Shown piece after piece: positions 1 through 7,809 of a DNA stretch of 52,627 bases. The notes under the pieces were generated by a model. It saw only the letters and a program-made list of their open reading frames with translations, did no database searches and had not been told where the DNA came from. The position numbers and the translations under genes were made by a program. Origin of the DNA: an uncultured Akkermansia sp. (lineage in GTDB: Bacteria; Verrucomicrobiota; Verrucomicrobiia; Verrucomicrobiales; Akkermansiaceae); contig CANQJI010000006.1 in NCBI GenBank assembly GCA_947624205.1, positions 1-52,627 of the forward strand, given 5' to 3'. How positions within the stretch are numbered: the first letter of the stretch is position 1; each line of letters opens with the position of its first letter.

Positions 1-2253
1 TCCGAGTACCAGGGATCCATCCTCCACGGTTACATTTCCACCGGCCTGCAGGTTACCATCCACGGTCAAATCAGCATTGCCCGTCTTTTTGAGATCAGCT
101 CCATTCTTAGTGATGATGTCACCCTTGAAAGTGGTGTCGCCATTTGTGGCAGCCGTGTGCTGATTCTCCAGCGAGACGGTGCCCTCTCCATCGAGGGTGA
201 GGTTCTTGCCCTTTGCTCCCTCCAACTGTTTGATGGTACCTTCCGGCTCATCCACAGTGAGCGTCGTGTCGTCCATGACAACCACCTTGTCGGCCTTCTT
301 GGCTTCGCTTAATGTTCCCTGTTTATCGGTGAACGCCACATTGGCGATGTTGCCGGTGATCATCAGTCTGCCGTTCTTGGCATCGCTAATTGTTGTGTTG
401 TTCGCCTCCAGTCCCCAGCCGGTGCCGAAATCGAAGTGGCTTCCAATACCCTGTCCACCTTCATAATCCTCCAATGTTCCGTTCGTGATCCATACCTCGA
501 AGCTTACCTCTTCCGGGTTTTCTTCGGCTGCTTCGGCAAGCGTTTTCAAGTTGTCATCATCAAAGTTGAGTGTGACTTTGGTGCCTGCATCCTTGAATTG
601 CACAGTCCCTTTCTCCTCACCCTCGGCAAATCCGATAAGCGGGGTCTTGCCTTCCTTCGTGGAACCTTCCCCTTTGCCGGAGCTCTTGCTGCTCACGGTG
701 AGGGTGTTGTCCTTGCCGCCGAGAGTGAGTGTGCTGCCCGCCAGGAGCCCCTGAAGCGTGGCGCCCGCCCCGTTGATCTTGAGCCCCGTCTCTTCGTTGC
801 TGATGATGTACTTCGCGTCCAGTCCGTTCAGAGTGACCGCTTCGTTCCATGTTGAGGCAATGTCGATGGTGACGGTTTTCATGTCGGGATCTGCCTTTCC
901 ATTTCCTTCCGCACTCAAACCGCCGAGGTAACAACCTTCCCCGAAGGTCAGACTGCCGCCCGTTACGTTGATGTTGCCGGTGAATCTCGCCTTGCTGTCG
1001 ATGGTCAGTTCGCCTCCGTTCAGGTTGAGGACGCTGGAGCCAACCTGTTTGCTTCCCAAACCGGCAACGACTTTGCCTCTGTGAAAACGAGTTATACCTC
1101 CGTTGATGTCTATTTGAATCTTAATCCCTTTGACGTATTCTTTACCCTCGCTCTCCTCCTGTTCATGTATGGTGAACTCACCTCCATTTATGGTGATATA
1201 CGTTTCCGTAGAGGGGTGCGTTCCATCGGAATAGGATGAATCTCCGCCTATTCCAAATGTTTTTGCATACACATCGATACTGCCCGAATTGAGGACAAGA
1301 TTAGTGGTTACATTAGCAGCTCCAATCTGATTGTAACCGTACTCGAATGATGAGTTGGTCTCTTTAGAACCTATGATCACATCGCCTCCATTTACCTCCA
1401 AAGTGGCCCTACCCGTCCATTTTGATGAAGCGTTCCAATAAGAGAAATGAGTGTTACCCCTCAACACTAAAGTGCTTCCCTTATCCACGGTAATTTTTTG
1501 CTCATAGACGAAAGATTCCGATTTCGCAGGGAGTGGTCCGATGTTTAAACCTGACATGTAGTATCCGAGGTGACCTCCGTCAAAATCCATTGTCGCTCCT
1601 TTATACAAATGTATGTCAAGAGATCTTGCCCAGTAGCCAATATAGTTGGACGCATCCGAAGCTTGAAGGACACCACCATCGCGGATAGAGATTTCTTCCG
1701 ATAAGTTCTCGTAGCCACGCCAAACGGTCCCTAAGCAACCGCTATTCATGAAGAGCGTTCCACGTGCGATGTCAATCTTCACTTGAATAGAAGCGTCCTC
1801 GTTCGGTTGTTCGCTGCTTGAGCAGTTTATGGAACCAAAAATGGTATTTCCTATATCAACCGTCCCTCCATCAATTTTCAACGCAACCAACCCCTCTTTC
1901 CATGGATGATTACGGTCACTACTTTTGTCGAATACGCCATATTTGTCCCCCAAAAAAACTCCAGAACTACCAGAAGGAAAAGTCAGACTACCGCCCTCTC
2001 TCACCTCGATGTCAAAACTTCCTCGCATCCCACTAACAAATGTGTCGACAGAAAACTCACTTCCCCCGTCCACAATCAGTTGGGAATGATCTGTATTGTA
2101 ACCCCATCTAGATTCCGTACCCGGTAATTTCTTACCATCCCAGTCCTCAGTTACTTCGCCATTGTGCGTGAATTTCACTGATCCTTGTGATGGCAATGCT
2201 GTCAATACTGCCATGAGCGCCGTCAATAAAACAACTGGCAAGTGTAGTTTCAT
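1..2253 (-). CDS. Large exported beta-helix / autotransporter-adhesin-like protein, N-terminal part (cut by window edge)
   Basis: An unbroken frame of 751 codons runs from an ATG at 2253 to the left edge with no stop, so only the N-terminal part is present. Residues 1 to about 24 form a signal peptide (MKLHLPVVLLTALMAVLTA). The rest is rich in Gly, Asn, Thr and Ser, with a recurring strand-like unit ending in NGG or DGG (LKIDGG, LEVNGG, ITINGG, IDINGG, LNLNGG). This pattern is typical of beta-helix passenger domains in autotransporter-repeat or PEP-CTERM surface proteins. A sorting or barrel domain would lie outside the window and cannot be seen. There is no Shine-Dalgarno; the start follows a CA-rich stretch. 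Surface exposure and adhesion are inferred from architecture only. Sequence similarity between units is low, so this is not a tandem DNA repeat. Confidence 0.8.
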   Translation of the reverse strand, partial: MKLHLPVVLLTALMAVLTALPSQGSVKFTHNGEVTEDWDGKKLPGTESRWGYNTDHSQLIVDGGSEFSVDTFVSGMRGSFDIEVREGGSLTFPSGSSGVFLGDKYGVFDKSSDRNHPWKEGLVALKIDGGTVDIGNTIFGSINCSSSEQPNEDASIQVKIDIARGTLFMNSGCLGTVWRGYENLSEEISIRDGGVLQASDASNYIGYWARSLDIHLYKGATMDFDGGHLGYYMSGLNIGPLPAKSESFVYEQKITVDKGSTLVLRGNTHFSYWNASSKWTGRATLEVNGGDVIIGSKETNSSFEYGYNQIGAANVTTNLVLNSGSIDVYAKTFGIGGDSSYSDGTHPSTETYITINGGEFTIHEQEESEGKEYVKGIKIQIDINGGITRFHRGKVVAGLGSKQVGSSVLNLNGGELTIDSKARFTGNINVTGGSLTFGEGCYLGGLSAEGNGKADPDMKTVTIDIASTWNEAVTLNGLDAKYIISNEETGLKINGAGATLQGLLAGSTLTLGGKDNTLTVSSKSSGKGEGSTKEGKTPLIGFAEGEEKGTVQFKDAGTKVTLNFDDDNLKTLAEAAEENPEEVSFEVWITNGTLEDYEGGQGIGSHFDFGTGWGLEANNTTISDAKNGRLMITGNIANVAFTDKQGTLSEAKKADKVVVMDDTTLTVDEPEGTIKQLEGAKGKNLTLDGEGTVSLENQHTAATNGDTTFKGDIITKNGADLKKTGNADLTVDGNLQAGGNVTVEDGSLVLG

Positions 2254-2331
2254 GATGATGTGTTGTGTTGAAATTATCTGTTCTTGGGGGCTAACCCTGT
2301 CTGATAGGATTCGTCCCGGTCGAGGAAAGTC

Positions 2332-2350
2332 TACGTATTTGCAATACGTA
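2332..2350. promoter_or_regulatory. Inverted repeat TACGTAT-N5-ATACGTA, possible operator
   Basis: Perfect 7-bp arms (2332-2338 and 2344-2350) flank TTGCA. The 12-base word TTGCAATACGTA (2339-2350) recurs in inverted orientation at 2488-2499. It lies about 80 bases upstream of the adhesin start, so a regulator binding site is plausible but unproven. Confidence 0.4.
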
Positions 2351-2481
2351 CCTGAGCACATCTAAGATATTGATAATGATCTAATATATGAAACTATTTC
2401 GACGGCATTTTTTGCGCGCAATGAGATCCCTGCTTCCGATAAGTCACTGGAAAGAAAAAAGAAAAATTACCAAATAGAGAC

Positions 2482-2499
2482 TTGACATACGTATTGCAA
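2482..2499 (+). promoter_or_regulatory. TTGACA followed by second copy of the TACGTATTGCAA word
   Basis: TTGACA at 2482-2487 is directly followed by TACGTATTGCAA (2488-2499), the inverted partner of the word at 2339-2350. No -10 hexamer sits at the right distance, so this may be a regulator site and not a working promoter. Confidence 0.3.
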
Positions 2500-2680
2500 A
2501 AACGTGCTCGAGGGACAAGAAATTGTGTTCTGCGAAAGAGAAGGAACTCGTATGCAAGGTGTGCGGAACGGGGCGGTAGTGAGGTCATGCAGAGATCAGG
2601 TGAGGTCATTTCTGCATATTGAGGTGCGACCTGCCGTTGAGATTTTCGTGTTCGGAAACAGGCGTGATCAAGCGCCCGAA

Positions 2681-2723
2681 GCGTTTTCTCTACGTTTCCT
2701 CTTCATCCAAATGCGTTTGCCCG
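2681..2723 (-). repeat. Dispersed intergenic repeat, family A copy 1
   Basis: Read on the minus strand it contains GGGCAAACGCATTTGGA followed by a degenerate GTAGAGAAAACG stretch. It matches copies at 3751-3800, 17400-17450 and 23067-23119. This is the most diverged of the long copies. It lies just upstream of the HAD promoter. Confidence 0.45.
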
Positions 2724-2735
2724 GAGGAAGAGCGC

Positions 2736-2763
2736 TTGCAATTTGGCGGGGATCCGTTACAAT
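2736..2763 (+). promoter_or_regulatory. Promoter of the HAD gene, predicted leaderless
   Basis: TTGCAA (2736-2741), 16-bp spacer, TACAAT (2758-2763). The ATG at 2771 follows after 7 bases, which is where transcription would be expected to start. Confidence 0.6.
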
Positions 2764-2770
2764 GCGGCAT

Positions 2771-3637
2771 ATGCCAGTGCCGCAGAACACCATAGCGCTT
2801 ATATTTGATTTCGACAAGACTCTCAGTCCGCACAACATGCAGGAGGACACTATATTCCCCGAGTTTGGTATCGATGCGGAGAAATTTTGGCGCAAATGCA
2901 ATCAGCGCAGCATTGATGAGGGTTGGGATGGGGAGTTAAGCTACCTCAAGGAATTGTTGGACTTATTACGCATCGATGGGGTAAGTAACGAACGCCTGCG
3001 ATCGATGGGTAAGAAACTCACCTTCTACCGGGGGATTCCGGAATTCTTTCGGGAGTTTCCGAATCGTTCACTAACGGAAGAACACCGTGCCGCCGGGGTG
3101 CGCATTGAATTCTATATTGTTTCCAGTGGCTTGAAATCTATCATCGATGGCTCGGCAATTCGTCCGTACATGCGTGAGGTATTTGGTTGTGAGTTTAGCG
3201 AGAGTGATGGGTGCATTGATTTTCCCAAGCGCGTTCTTTCCCACACCACCAAGACTCAGTTCCTGTTCCGCATCAACAAAGGGATGCTCAAGTACACGGA
3301 AGATGTGAATGACCACATGGACGCCCAGCTGAGGCCTATCCCATTCCACAATATGATCTACGTCGGCGATGGACCCACGGATGTTCCTTGCTTCACGGTG
3401 ATGCGCCATCAGGGGGGGTTCAGCATTGCCGTGTACGATCCGGATGATGCCACTCGTCAGAGCTTCCGCAAGGGTTATAGCCTTAAGTCTGACCAACAGA
3501 GAGTCGACTTCTTCGCGCCGGCGGATTACCGCTGCGGCAGCCATTTGAGCAATATCCTTGAGGAAACCGTGCGTAAGATTGCTGACAAAATAGTGCATTC
3601 GCAGCGCAGAGATATTGCTGAGTACCGCACCTATTGA
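2771..3637 (+). CDS. HAD-superfamily phosphatase (phosphoserine phosphatase-like)
   Basis: This 288-residue cytoplasmic protein carries the HAD motifs in order: the nucleophile motif DFDKTLS near residue 13 (DxDxT), motif II Ser in VSSGLKS near residue 120, and the metal-binding motif GDGPTDVP near residue 200. It should hydrolyse a small phosphorylated metabolite; the substrate cannot be told from sequence. The frame is open upstream to 2504, but the added residues look non-coding. The ATG at 2771 ([10 protein letters not shown]) is chosen because it sits 7 bases behind a good -10 and gives the normal short N-terminus before the first motif; an ATG at 2762 is the alternative. It appears to be transcribed alone, with a 380-bp gap downstream. 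Confidence 0.85.
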   Translation: MPVPQNTIALIFDFDKTLSPHNMQEDTIFPEFGIDAEKFWRKCNQRSIDEGWDGELSYLKELLDLLRIDGVSNERLRSMGKKLTFYRGIPEFFREFPNRSLTEEHRAAGVRIEFYIVSSGLKSIIDGSAIRPYMREVFGCEFSESDGCIDFPKRVLSHTTKTQFLFRINKGMLKYTEDVNDHMDAQLRPIPFHNMIYVGDGPTDVPCFTVMRHQGGFSIAVYDPDDATRQSFRKGYSLKSDQQRVDFFAPADYRCGSHLSNILEETVRKIADKIVHSQRRDIAEYRTY

Positions 3638-3750
3638 CGCTACGGGCGCGGAAGGATTGATGCAATTTCCCCATGAAGTGGCAGCCTTCTTCTGCCACTG
3701 ATTTGATCTCCCGCGCAGAGAACGCAAATCGAGATTCGAAAATCGTGAAC

Positions 3751-3800
3751 GAGTAGACGCATTGGAGAGAAGTGAATCAACAGAGAAAATGCTCAATCTC
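3751..3800 (+). repeat. Dispersed intergenic repeat, family A copy 2
   Basis: The plus strand reads GACGCATTGGAGAGAAGT then GAATCAACAGAGAAAAT and a CTCAAT tail. This aligns along about 45 bases with the minus strand of 17400-17450 (CATTTGAGAGAAGT, GATCAACAAAGAAAAT) and of 23067-23119. Confidence 0.6.
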
Positions 3801-3902
3801 CTGCAGGACAGAGAGAGAGCAAGCAGTGATGCGCAACAATCCGCACCCAAGAAAATCGACTTCGTTATCGCTCCGCGAGAAAATGCGCGAAGCGCGCTGA
3901 CC

Positions 3903-3968
3903 TTCAAATCGTAAATCGGACATCGTAATTTGTAAATGGGGCAAACGCACTTCTTAATGCGTTTGCTC
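3903..3968 (-). repeat. Hairpin repeat, family B copy 1
   Basis: A perfect 9-bp inverted repeat, GCAAACGCA (3941-3949) and TGCGTTTGC (3958-3966) with an 8-base loop, is flanked by the words AAATCGTAAATCG and ACATCGTAATTTG. On the minus strand, hairpin plus flank align with 22812-22870 over about 60 bases. There is no U-run, so it is not a standard terminator. Confidence 0.65.
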
Positions 3969-3980
3969 CGGACTTTATGC

Positions 3981-4009
3981 TTGCTTTATGGGGCAAAATA
4001 CGTTTGAAT
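3981..4009 (+). promoter_or_regulatory. Promoter of the small lipoprotein-hflX operon, predicted near-leaderless
   Basis: TTGCTT (3981-3986), 17-bp spacer, TTGAAT (4004-4009). The ATG at 4018 follows after 8 bases. A GAGG one base before that ATG is too close to act as a normal Shine-Dalgarno. Confidence 0.5.
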
Positions 4010-4017
4010 GACGAGGT

Positions 4018-4155
4018 ATGAAAACGCTTTTTTCGATGGGGATTTGCGCGGTGACGGGAGCTCTTCTGCTCACTGCATGCGGCGAGTGCTCCTGCACAGG
4101 GAATAGTGATTACTTGCGCGATCTGCCTGTGACGCATTCTCGGAATTTTGATTGA
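4018..4155 (+). CDS. Small lipoprotein, 45 residues
   Basis: The short frame starts MKTLFSMGICAVTGALLLTA and is followed by Cys21, a clear lipobox (LTAC). The mature part is only about 25 residues, with three further cysteines among its first residues (CGECSC) and then a polar tail. It should be a lipid-anchored peptide on the inner or outer membrane. It lies 8 bases behind a good -10 and 22 bases before hflX on the same strand, so it is probably the first gene of that operon. In size and layout it recalls entericidin-type lipopeptides, but there is no sequence motif to prove this. Function unknown. Confidence 0.65.
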   Translation: MKTLFSMGICAVTGALLLTACGECSCTGNSDYLRDLPVTHSRNFD

Positions 4156-4177
4156 AACAGAGGTAGCTTGTGAGGAG

Positions 4178-5497
4178 ATGTCCTTTGATATCCGAGAGAA
4201 GACTGAAGCAGAGCCTCGGCGAGCCCTATTGATAGGGATCGGTTTGCCGGGGGAGAAGGGCCGCGAGAGGGAGGCGCTGTTGGAGGAACTCGTAGATCTC
4301 GTTTCCAATCTCGGTTTTGGCATTATCGAAAGCCGCGTGATGTGGACTCGCGAGCTTCAGGCAAAGTATCTCTGTGGTATTGGCAAGGCAGCGGAGGTGC
4401 AGAGCCTCGCCAAAGAGTTGAAAGCAGATTGCCTCGTTATTGACAACATGCTCTCTCCTTCCCAGCAGAGGGAGTGGGAGGAGCTGGTCGGTGTGCCGGT
4501 GAAGGATCGTGAGGAGATTATTCTCGACATATTTGCCAGGCGTGCTCGCACACGTGAGGCTGTGATGCAGGTGGATTTGGCGCGCATGCAGTACGCCCTG
4601 CCGCGCATGGCGGGGATGTGGCAGCATTTGGATCGCCAGAGGGGCGGATCCGGCGGGGGGAAGGGTGGAGGGGCAGCTGCTCGCGGGGAAGGAGAAAAGC
4701 AGATTGAGGTGGATCGGCGGCTTGCCCGGGAGCGCATCGAAACGATTCGCCGGGAGCTTGAAGTGGTTCGTCGCCAGCGCGCCACCCAACGCAAGGAGCG
4801 CACGAGGCGAGGTATTCCCTCCGCTGCCATCGTGGGCTACACGAACGCCGGCAAATCAAGCTTACTCAACGCGTTGACGGATGCCGGCGTGCTGGCCCAA
4901 GATATCTTGTTTGCTACGCTGGACACGACAAGTCGTAAGATCGAGCTTCCGGATGGACAGCCGATGGTCGTGACCGACACCGTGGGCTTCATCCGCAATT
5001 TGCCACACCGCCTGGTGGAGGCATTCAAATCAACTTTGGAGGAGGCCGTGGTGGCGGATCTTCTCATTCATGTGGTAGATGCGAGCGATGTGGAGGCGGG
5101 GCGGCATTATGAGACAACCTGCTCGGTGTTGGCGGAATTGGGTGTGGGTGACAAGCCGATGATTCTGGTGTGCAACAAGCTTGATCAGGTGGAGGAGGAA
5201 AGACGCGCCGAGGTGCTTGAGCTGTTGAGATCAACGGCGGGGGCTACCCCCTGCGTGCCGATGAGCGCAATTCGGGGCGAAGGGATTGAGGAACTACTGG
5301 CTGCCTGTGTGGAGGCTCTTTCCCACCGGGTGCAGGTTGCCACCTACCGCATCCCGCAGGCGGAAGCTCGTCTGTTGGCCATCATGCATAGGGATGGGAA
5401 AGTCAGTTCCGTGGAGTATGAGGGAAATGACATCGTCGTCCGGGCGATTTTACCGAGAGAATTTGCCGCCAGAATAGCATCATACCGTGAAAGTTGA
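4178..5497 (+). CDS. hflX: GTPase HflX
   Basis: This ribosome-associated GTPase splits stalled or stressed 50S/70S particles. The N-terminal HflX domain (about residues 15-110) is followed by a coiled-coil linker with a Gly-rich loop (RGGSGGGKGGG) that binds the ribosome, then the GTPase domain: G1 GYTNAGKSS near residue 219, G3 DTVGF, G4 NKLD and G5 SA. About 439 residues is the normal length. The ATG at 4178 gives MSFDIREKTE; a TTG at 4148 in frame is possible but would overlap the upstream lipoprotein stop. GAGGAG touches the ATG and is too close to be an ordinary ribosome site. Only 3 bases separate it from the L,D-transpeptidase gene, so the two are co-transcribed. Confidence 0.93.
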   Translation: MSFDIREKTEAEPRRALLIGIGLPGEKGREREALLEELVDLVSNLGFGIIESRVMWTRELQAKYLCGIGKAAEVQSLAKELKADCLVIDNMLSPSQQREWEELVGVPVKDREEIILDIFARRARTREAVMQVDLARMQYALPRMAGMWQHLDRQRGGSGGGKGGGAAARGEGEKQIEVDRRLARERIETIRRELEVVRRQRATQRKERTRRGIPSAAIVGYTNAGKSSLLNALTDAGVLAQDILFATLDTTSRKIELPDGQPMVVTDTVGFIRNLPHRLVEAFKSTLEEAVVADLLIHVVDASDVEAGRHYETTCSVLAELGVGDKPMILVCNKLDQVEEERRAEVLELLRSTAGATPCVPMSAIRGEGIEELLAACVEALSHRVQVATYRIPQAEARLLAIMHRDGKVSSVEYEGNDIVVRAILPREFAARIASYRES

Positions 5498-5500
5498 CCT

Positions 5501-6133
5501 ATGAGATATCTTTTATCCTTCTCTCTTCTCTTTCTGTTCTGTCTGTTAGCTTGTCAGCAGGGAGGATACCATTCCTCCATGAGTGCGGATGAATGGGAAC
5601 TCGCAAGCAAAAACAAACGTGTGGCACGTACGTTTGAGGAATTCATCAGTGGCCCGAACTACAGCATGTCCCGAGATATGTGGCGCGGCAAGGCTCTGCA
5701 ATTGTATGCGCCCAAGCACTCTCGCGTGGAGATTCTCCTGAATGAGCAGCGGGGACGTCTTTACATCTACGACCAAATTGCGATGGATTTTCCTGTCTGT
5801 TCCGGCAGGATAGGGGGAAAAGAGACCCCCCGAGGGCATTTTCACATCACGGAAAAGCAACGTGAACATCGGTCAACTCTTTACGGCAGTTGGGTCAATG
5901 CACGCGATGAGGTCGTGAAATCTGATGCTGTTTCCGGGAGGAAGGCTCCTGCAGGAACTCATTTCAAGGGTGCGCTTATGCCGTACTGGATGCGCTTCAA
6001 CGGTGCCATTGGGATGCACGTGGGCAGTGTTTATCGAAGCGGGGCTTCCCACGGTTGCGTTCGTATCCCACCGGAGGCTTGTAGCATCCTATTCGACAAG
6101 CTTGCTATCGGTTCAACGGTTATTGTGAAATAG
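5501..6133 (+). CDS. L,D-transpeptidase (YkuD family) lipoprotein
   Basis: A lipoprotein signal ends in the lipobox LLAC with Cys18. The YkuD catalytic domain occupies roughly residues 75-210 and has the conserved His (IGMHVG) and the catalytic SHGCVRIP motif near residue 185. Members make 3-3 peptidoglycan cross-links or attach proteins to peptidoglycan in the periplasm. At 210 residues it consists of anchor plus catalytic domain, with no LysM or other binding domain. It sits 3 bases behind hflX and 13 bases before yifB, inside one operon. The start has no Shine-Dalgarno. Family assignment is firm; the exact cross-link or protein substrate is not known. Confidence 0.9.
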   Translation: MRYLLSFSLLFLFCLLACQQGGYHSSMSADEWELASKNKRVARTFEEFISGPNYSMSRDMWRGKALQLYAPKHSRVEILLNEQRGRLYIYDQIAMDFPVCSGRIGGKETPRGHFHITEKQREHRSTLYGSWVNARDEVVKSDAVSGRKAPAGTHFKGALMPYWMRFNGAIGMHVGSVYRSGASHGCVRIPPEACSILFDKLAIGSTVIVK

Positions 6134-6146
6134 TTTTTCCTTCTCT

Positions 6147-7712
6147 ATGATTTCGAGATTATACAGCGCAGCGGTCAATGGCATCACCGGTTATGAGGTG
6201 CAGGTGGAGGTCGATGTGCAGAAAGTAGAGGACACCGGGCGCTTTATGGTGGTGGGGTTGCCGGATACTGCCGTGCGCGAGAGTGTGCAGCGTGTCACAG
6301 CGGCTCTACAGAATAGCCATTTTTTTTGCCCCGGTCAGATTCTCGCCACGGTGAATCTGGCTCCGGCTGACGTGAAGAAGCAGGGACCTGGATTCGATTT
6401 GCCGATTGCACTTGGACTTGAGATGGCGCTGCAAAACAACTATGGAGGCATGCCGGAGGCTTTCCGTCGCCGTGTGCCGGTGGATGTGGAGGACTGGTGC
6501 ATTGTTGGCGAGTTGGCGCTGGATGGCGCCGTGCGCGGGGTGCGAGGGGTGTTGCCTCAGGCCGTAGCAGCGCGTGAAGCGGGGAAGAAGTTTTTGATGC
6601 TCTCGCCGGAGAATGCACGGGAGGCCGCTGTAGTGGAGGGGCTGCGTGTCTGTCCGGTGGTGGATTTGCGAGAGGCATGGGAGGTGCTTCTGGAAGGGCC
6701 CGAACGGTGTCAGGAAATTGCCATGCCGCCGGAGGAGGAGCAGGATGATGGACCGGATTTCGATGAGATCAAAGGGCAGCCGTATGCTCGCCGGGCGATG
6801 GAGATCGCCGCGGCGGGAGGGCACAATCTGCTGATGTGCGGCAGCCCCGGAAGTGGCAAGAGCATGCTGGCGGCGCGACTGCCGAGCATTCTGCCGCCGA
6901 TGACGCACGAGGAGGCTCTGGAAATCAGCACCATTCATTCAGTGTGTGGATTGCTGCCCAAGACGGGAGGACTGCTCAAACGGCGTCCTTTCCGTGCGCC
7001 GCACCACACGATATCGGATGTGGGATTGATGGGGGGAGGAAGTTCAATTTCTCCGGGCGAGATTACTCTGGCGCACCACGGTGTGCTGTTTTTGGACGAA
7101 TTTCCGGAGTTCAGTCGTCGTACGCTTGAAACATTGCGGCAACCATTGGAAAGTGGTGTGGTGACAATTTCTCGTGCGAGTGGATCTATGGATTTCCCTT
7201 GTCAGTTCATGTTGGTGGCGGCGATGAACCCATGCCCGTGCGGTTATTTGGGCGATCCGAAGCACGCGTGCCGCTGTCGACCGGCGGATGTAGCGCGTTA
7301 TCGCAAAAAGATTTCCGGACCTTTGCTGGATCGTTTTGATATGGTCATCGAGGTGCCGGCGGTGGATCCTGCCAGTCTTCTGAGCCGTCCGGATGGTGAA
7401 AGCAGCGCTGCTATTCGCTCCCGCGTAGCTGCTGCACGTGCCTTGCAGCAGCAGAGATACGCCGGTACGAGAGTGGGTTGCAATGCGCGTCTCTCCGGTA
7501 AGCAACTGTCCAAGTACTGTCCGCTTACCGAGAATCAGCAGACGCTCCTCTTAGCAGCGGTTGAGCAGTTCGGTCTCTCTGCACGAGCCTTTGATCGAAT
7601 CCTGCGAGTGACGCGCACGATAGCGGATCTGGCGGGACGTGAGATGCCGGAGGATGTCGATTTGCTGGAGGCGATTCAGTTCCGTCAATTTGAATCAGAA
7701 TTGCGATCGTGA
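6147..7712 (+). CDS. YifB/ComM-family Mg-chelatase-like AAA ATPase
   Basis: This 521-residue protein has the standard YifB/ComM architecture. An N-terminal Lon-protease-like S5 domain lies at about residues 20-165. The Mg-chelatase AAA+ domain has Walker A GSPGSGKSM near residue 231 and Walker B VLFLDEFPEF near residue 312, followed by the Cys-rich stretch NPCPCGYLGDPKHACRC and a C-terminal Mg-chelatase domain. ComM members are hexameric helicases that promote branch migration during natural transformation. comEC and recA elsewhere in the window fit a transformation role, but YifB homologues are also found in species not known to be competent. The start follows a pyrimidine-rich stretch (CCTTCTCT) with no Shine-Dalgarno. 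Confidence 0.92.
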   Translation: MISRLYSAAVNGITGYEVQVEVDVQKVEDTGRFMVVGLPDTAVRESVQRVTAALQNSHFFCPGQILATVNLAPADVKKQGPGFDLPIALGLEMALQNNYGGMPEAFRRRVPVDVEDWCIVGELALDGAVRGVRGVLPQAVAAREAGKKFLMLSPENAREAAVVEGLRVCPVVDLREAWEVLLEGPERCQEIAMPPEEEQDDGPDFDEIKGQPYARRAMEIAAAGGHNLLMCGSPGSGKSMLAARLPSILPPMTHEEALEISTIHSVCGLLPKTGGLLKRRPFRAPHHTISDVGLMGGGSSISPGEITLAHHGVLFLDEFPEFSRRTLETLRQPLESGVVTISRASGSMDFPCQFMLVAAMNPCPCGYLGDPKHACRCRPADVARYRKKISGPLLDRFDMVIEVPAVDPASLLSRPDGESSAAIRSRVAAARALQQQRYAGTRVGCNARLSGKQLSKYCPLTENQQTLLLAAVEQFGLSARAFDRILRVTRTIADLAGREMPEDVDLLEAIQFRQFESELRS

Positions 7713-7718
7713 TTTTAT

Positions 7719-7749
7719 TTGATGGAAATGCCTATTTTCGAACGTATAA
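7719..7749 (+). promoter_or_regulatory. Possible promoter of the GH2 gene
   Basis: TTGATG (7719-7724), 19-bp spacer, TATAAA (7744-7749). The spacer is long, so this is weaker than other promoters here. It would give a leader of about 50 bases before the ATG at 7810. Confidence 0.3.
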
Positions 7750-7809
7750 ATGTGCGAGACCAAGTTTTTATTTCCTACCGAACCTGAATACTTCTTCTTT
7801 ATCCCGACT

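Larger units (their letters stand above)
2254..2770. other. Divergent intergenic region (517 bp)
   Basis: This gap separates the leftward adhesin gene from the rightward HAD gene. It holds an inverted repeat at 2332-2350, a partial inverted copy of that word at 2488-2499 next to a TTGACA, a copy of the dispersed repeat at 2681-2723, and the HAD promoter at 2736-2763. Short open frames here show no coding character. No clear -35/-10 pair for the adhesin gene was found; a GATAAT about 20 bases before its start is the best -10 candidate. Confidence 0.6.
3638..4017. other. Intergenic region (380 bp) holding two dispersed repeats and a promoter
   Basis: No coding frame is supported here; a long minus-strand frame that crosses it also runs across the HAD gene and is a shadow. 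The region contains a family A repeat (3751-3800), a hairpin family B repeat (3903-3968) and the promoter of the following operon (3981-4009). Confidence 0.6.

Noticed and set aside
1818..2365. Short plus-strand frames near the left end
   Set aside because: They are antisense to the signal-peptide end of the large adhesin-like gene, which reads open for 751 codons.
3071..3907. 278-codon minus-strand open frame
   Set aside because: It runs antisense through the HAD phosphatase, whose motifs are clear, and across two repeats; composition is not protein-like.
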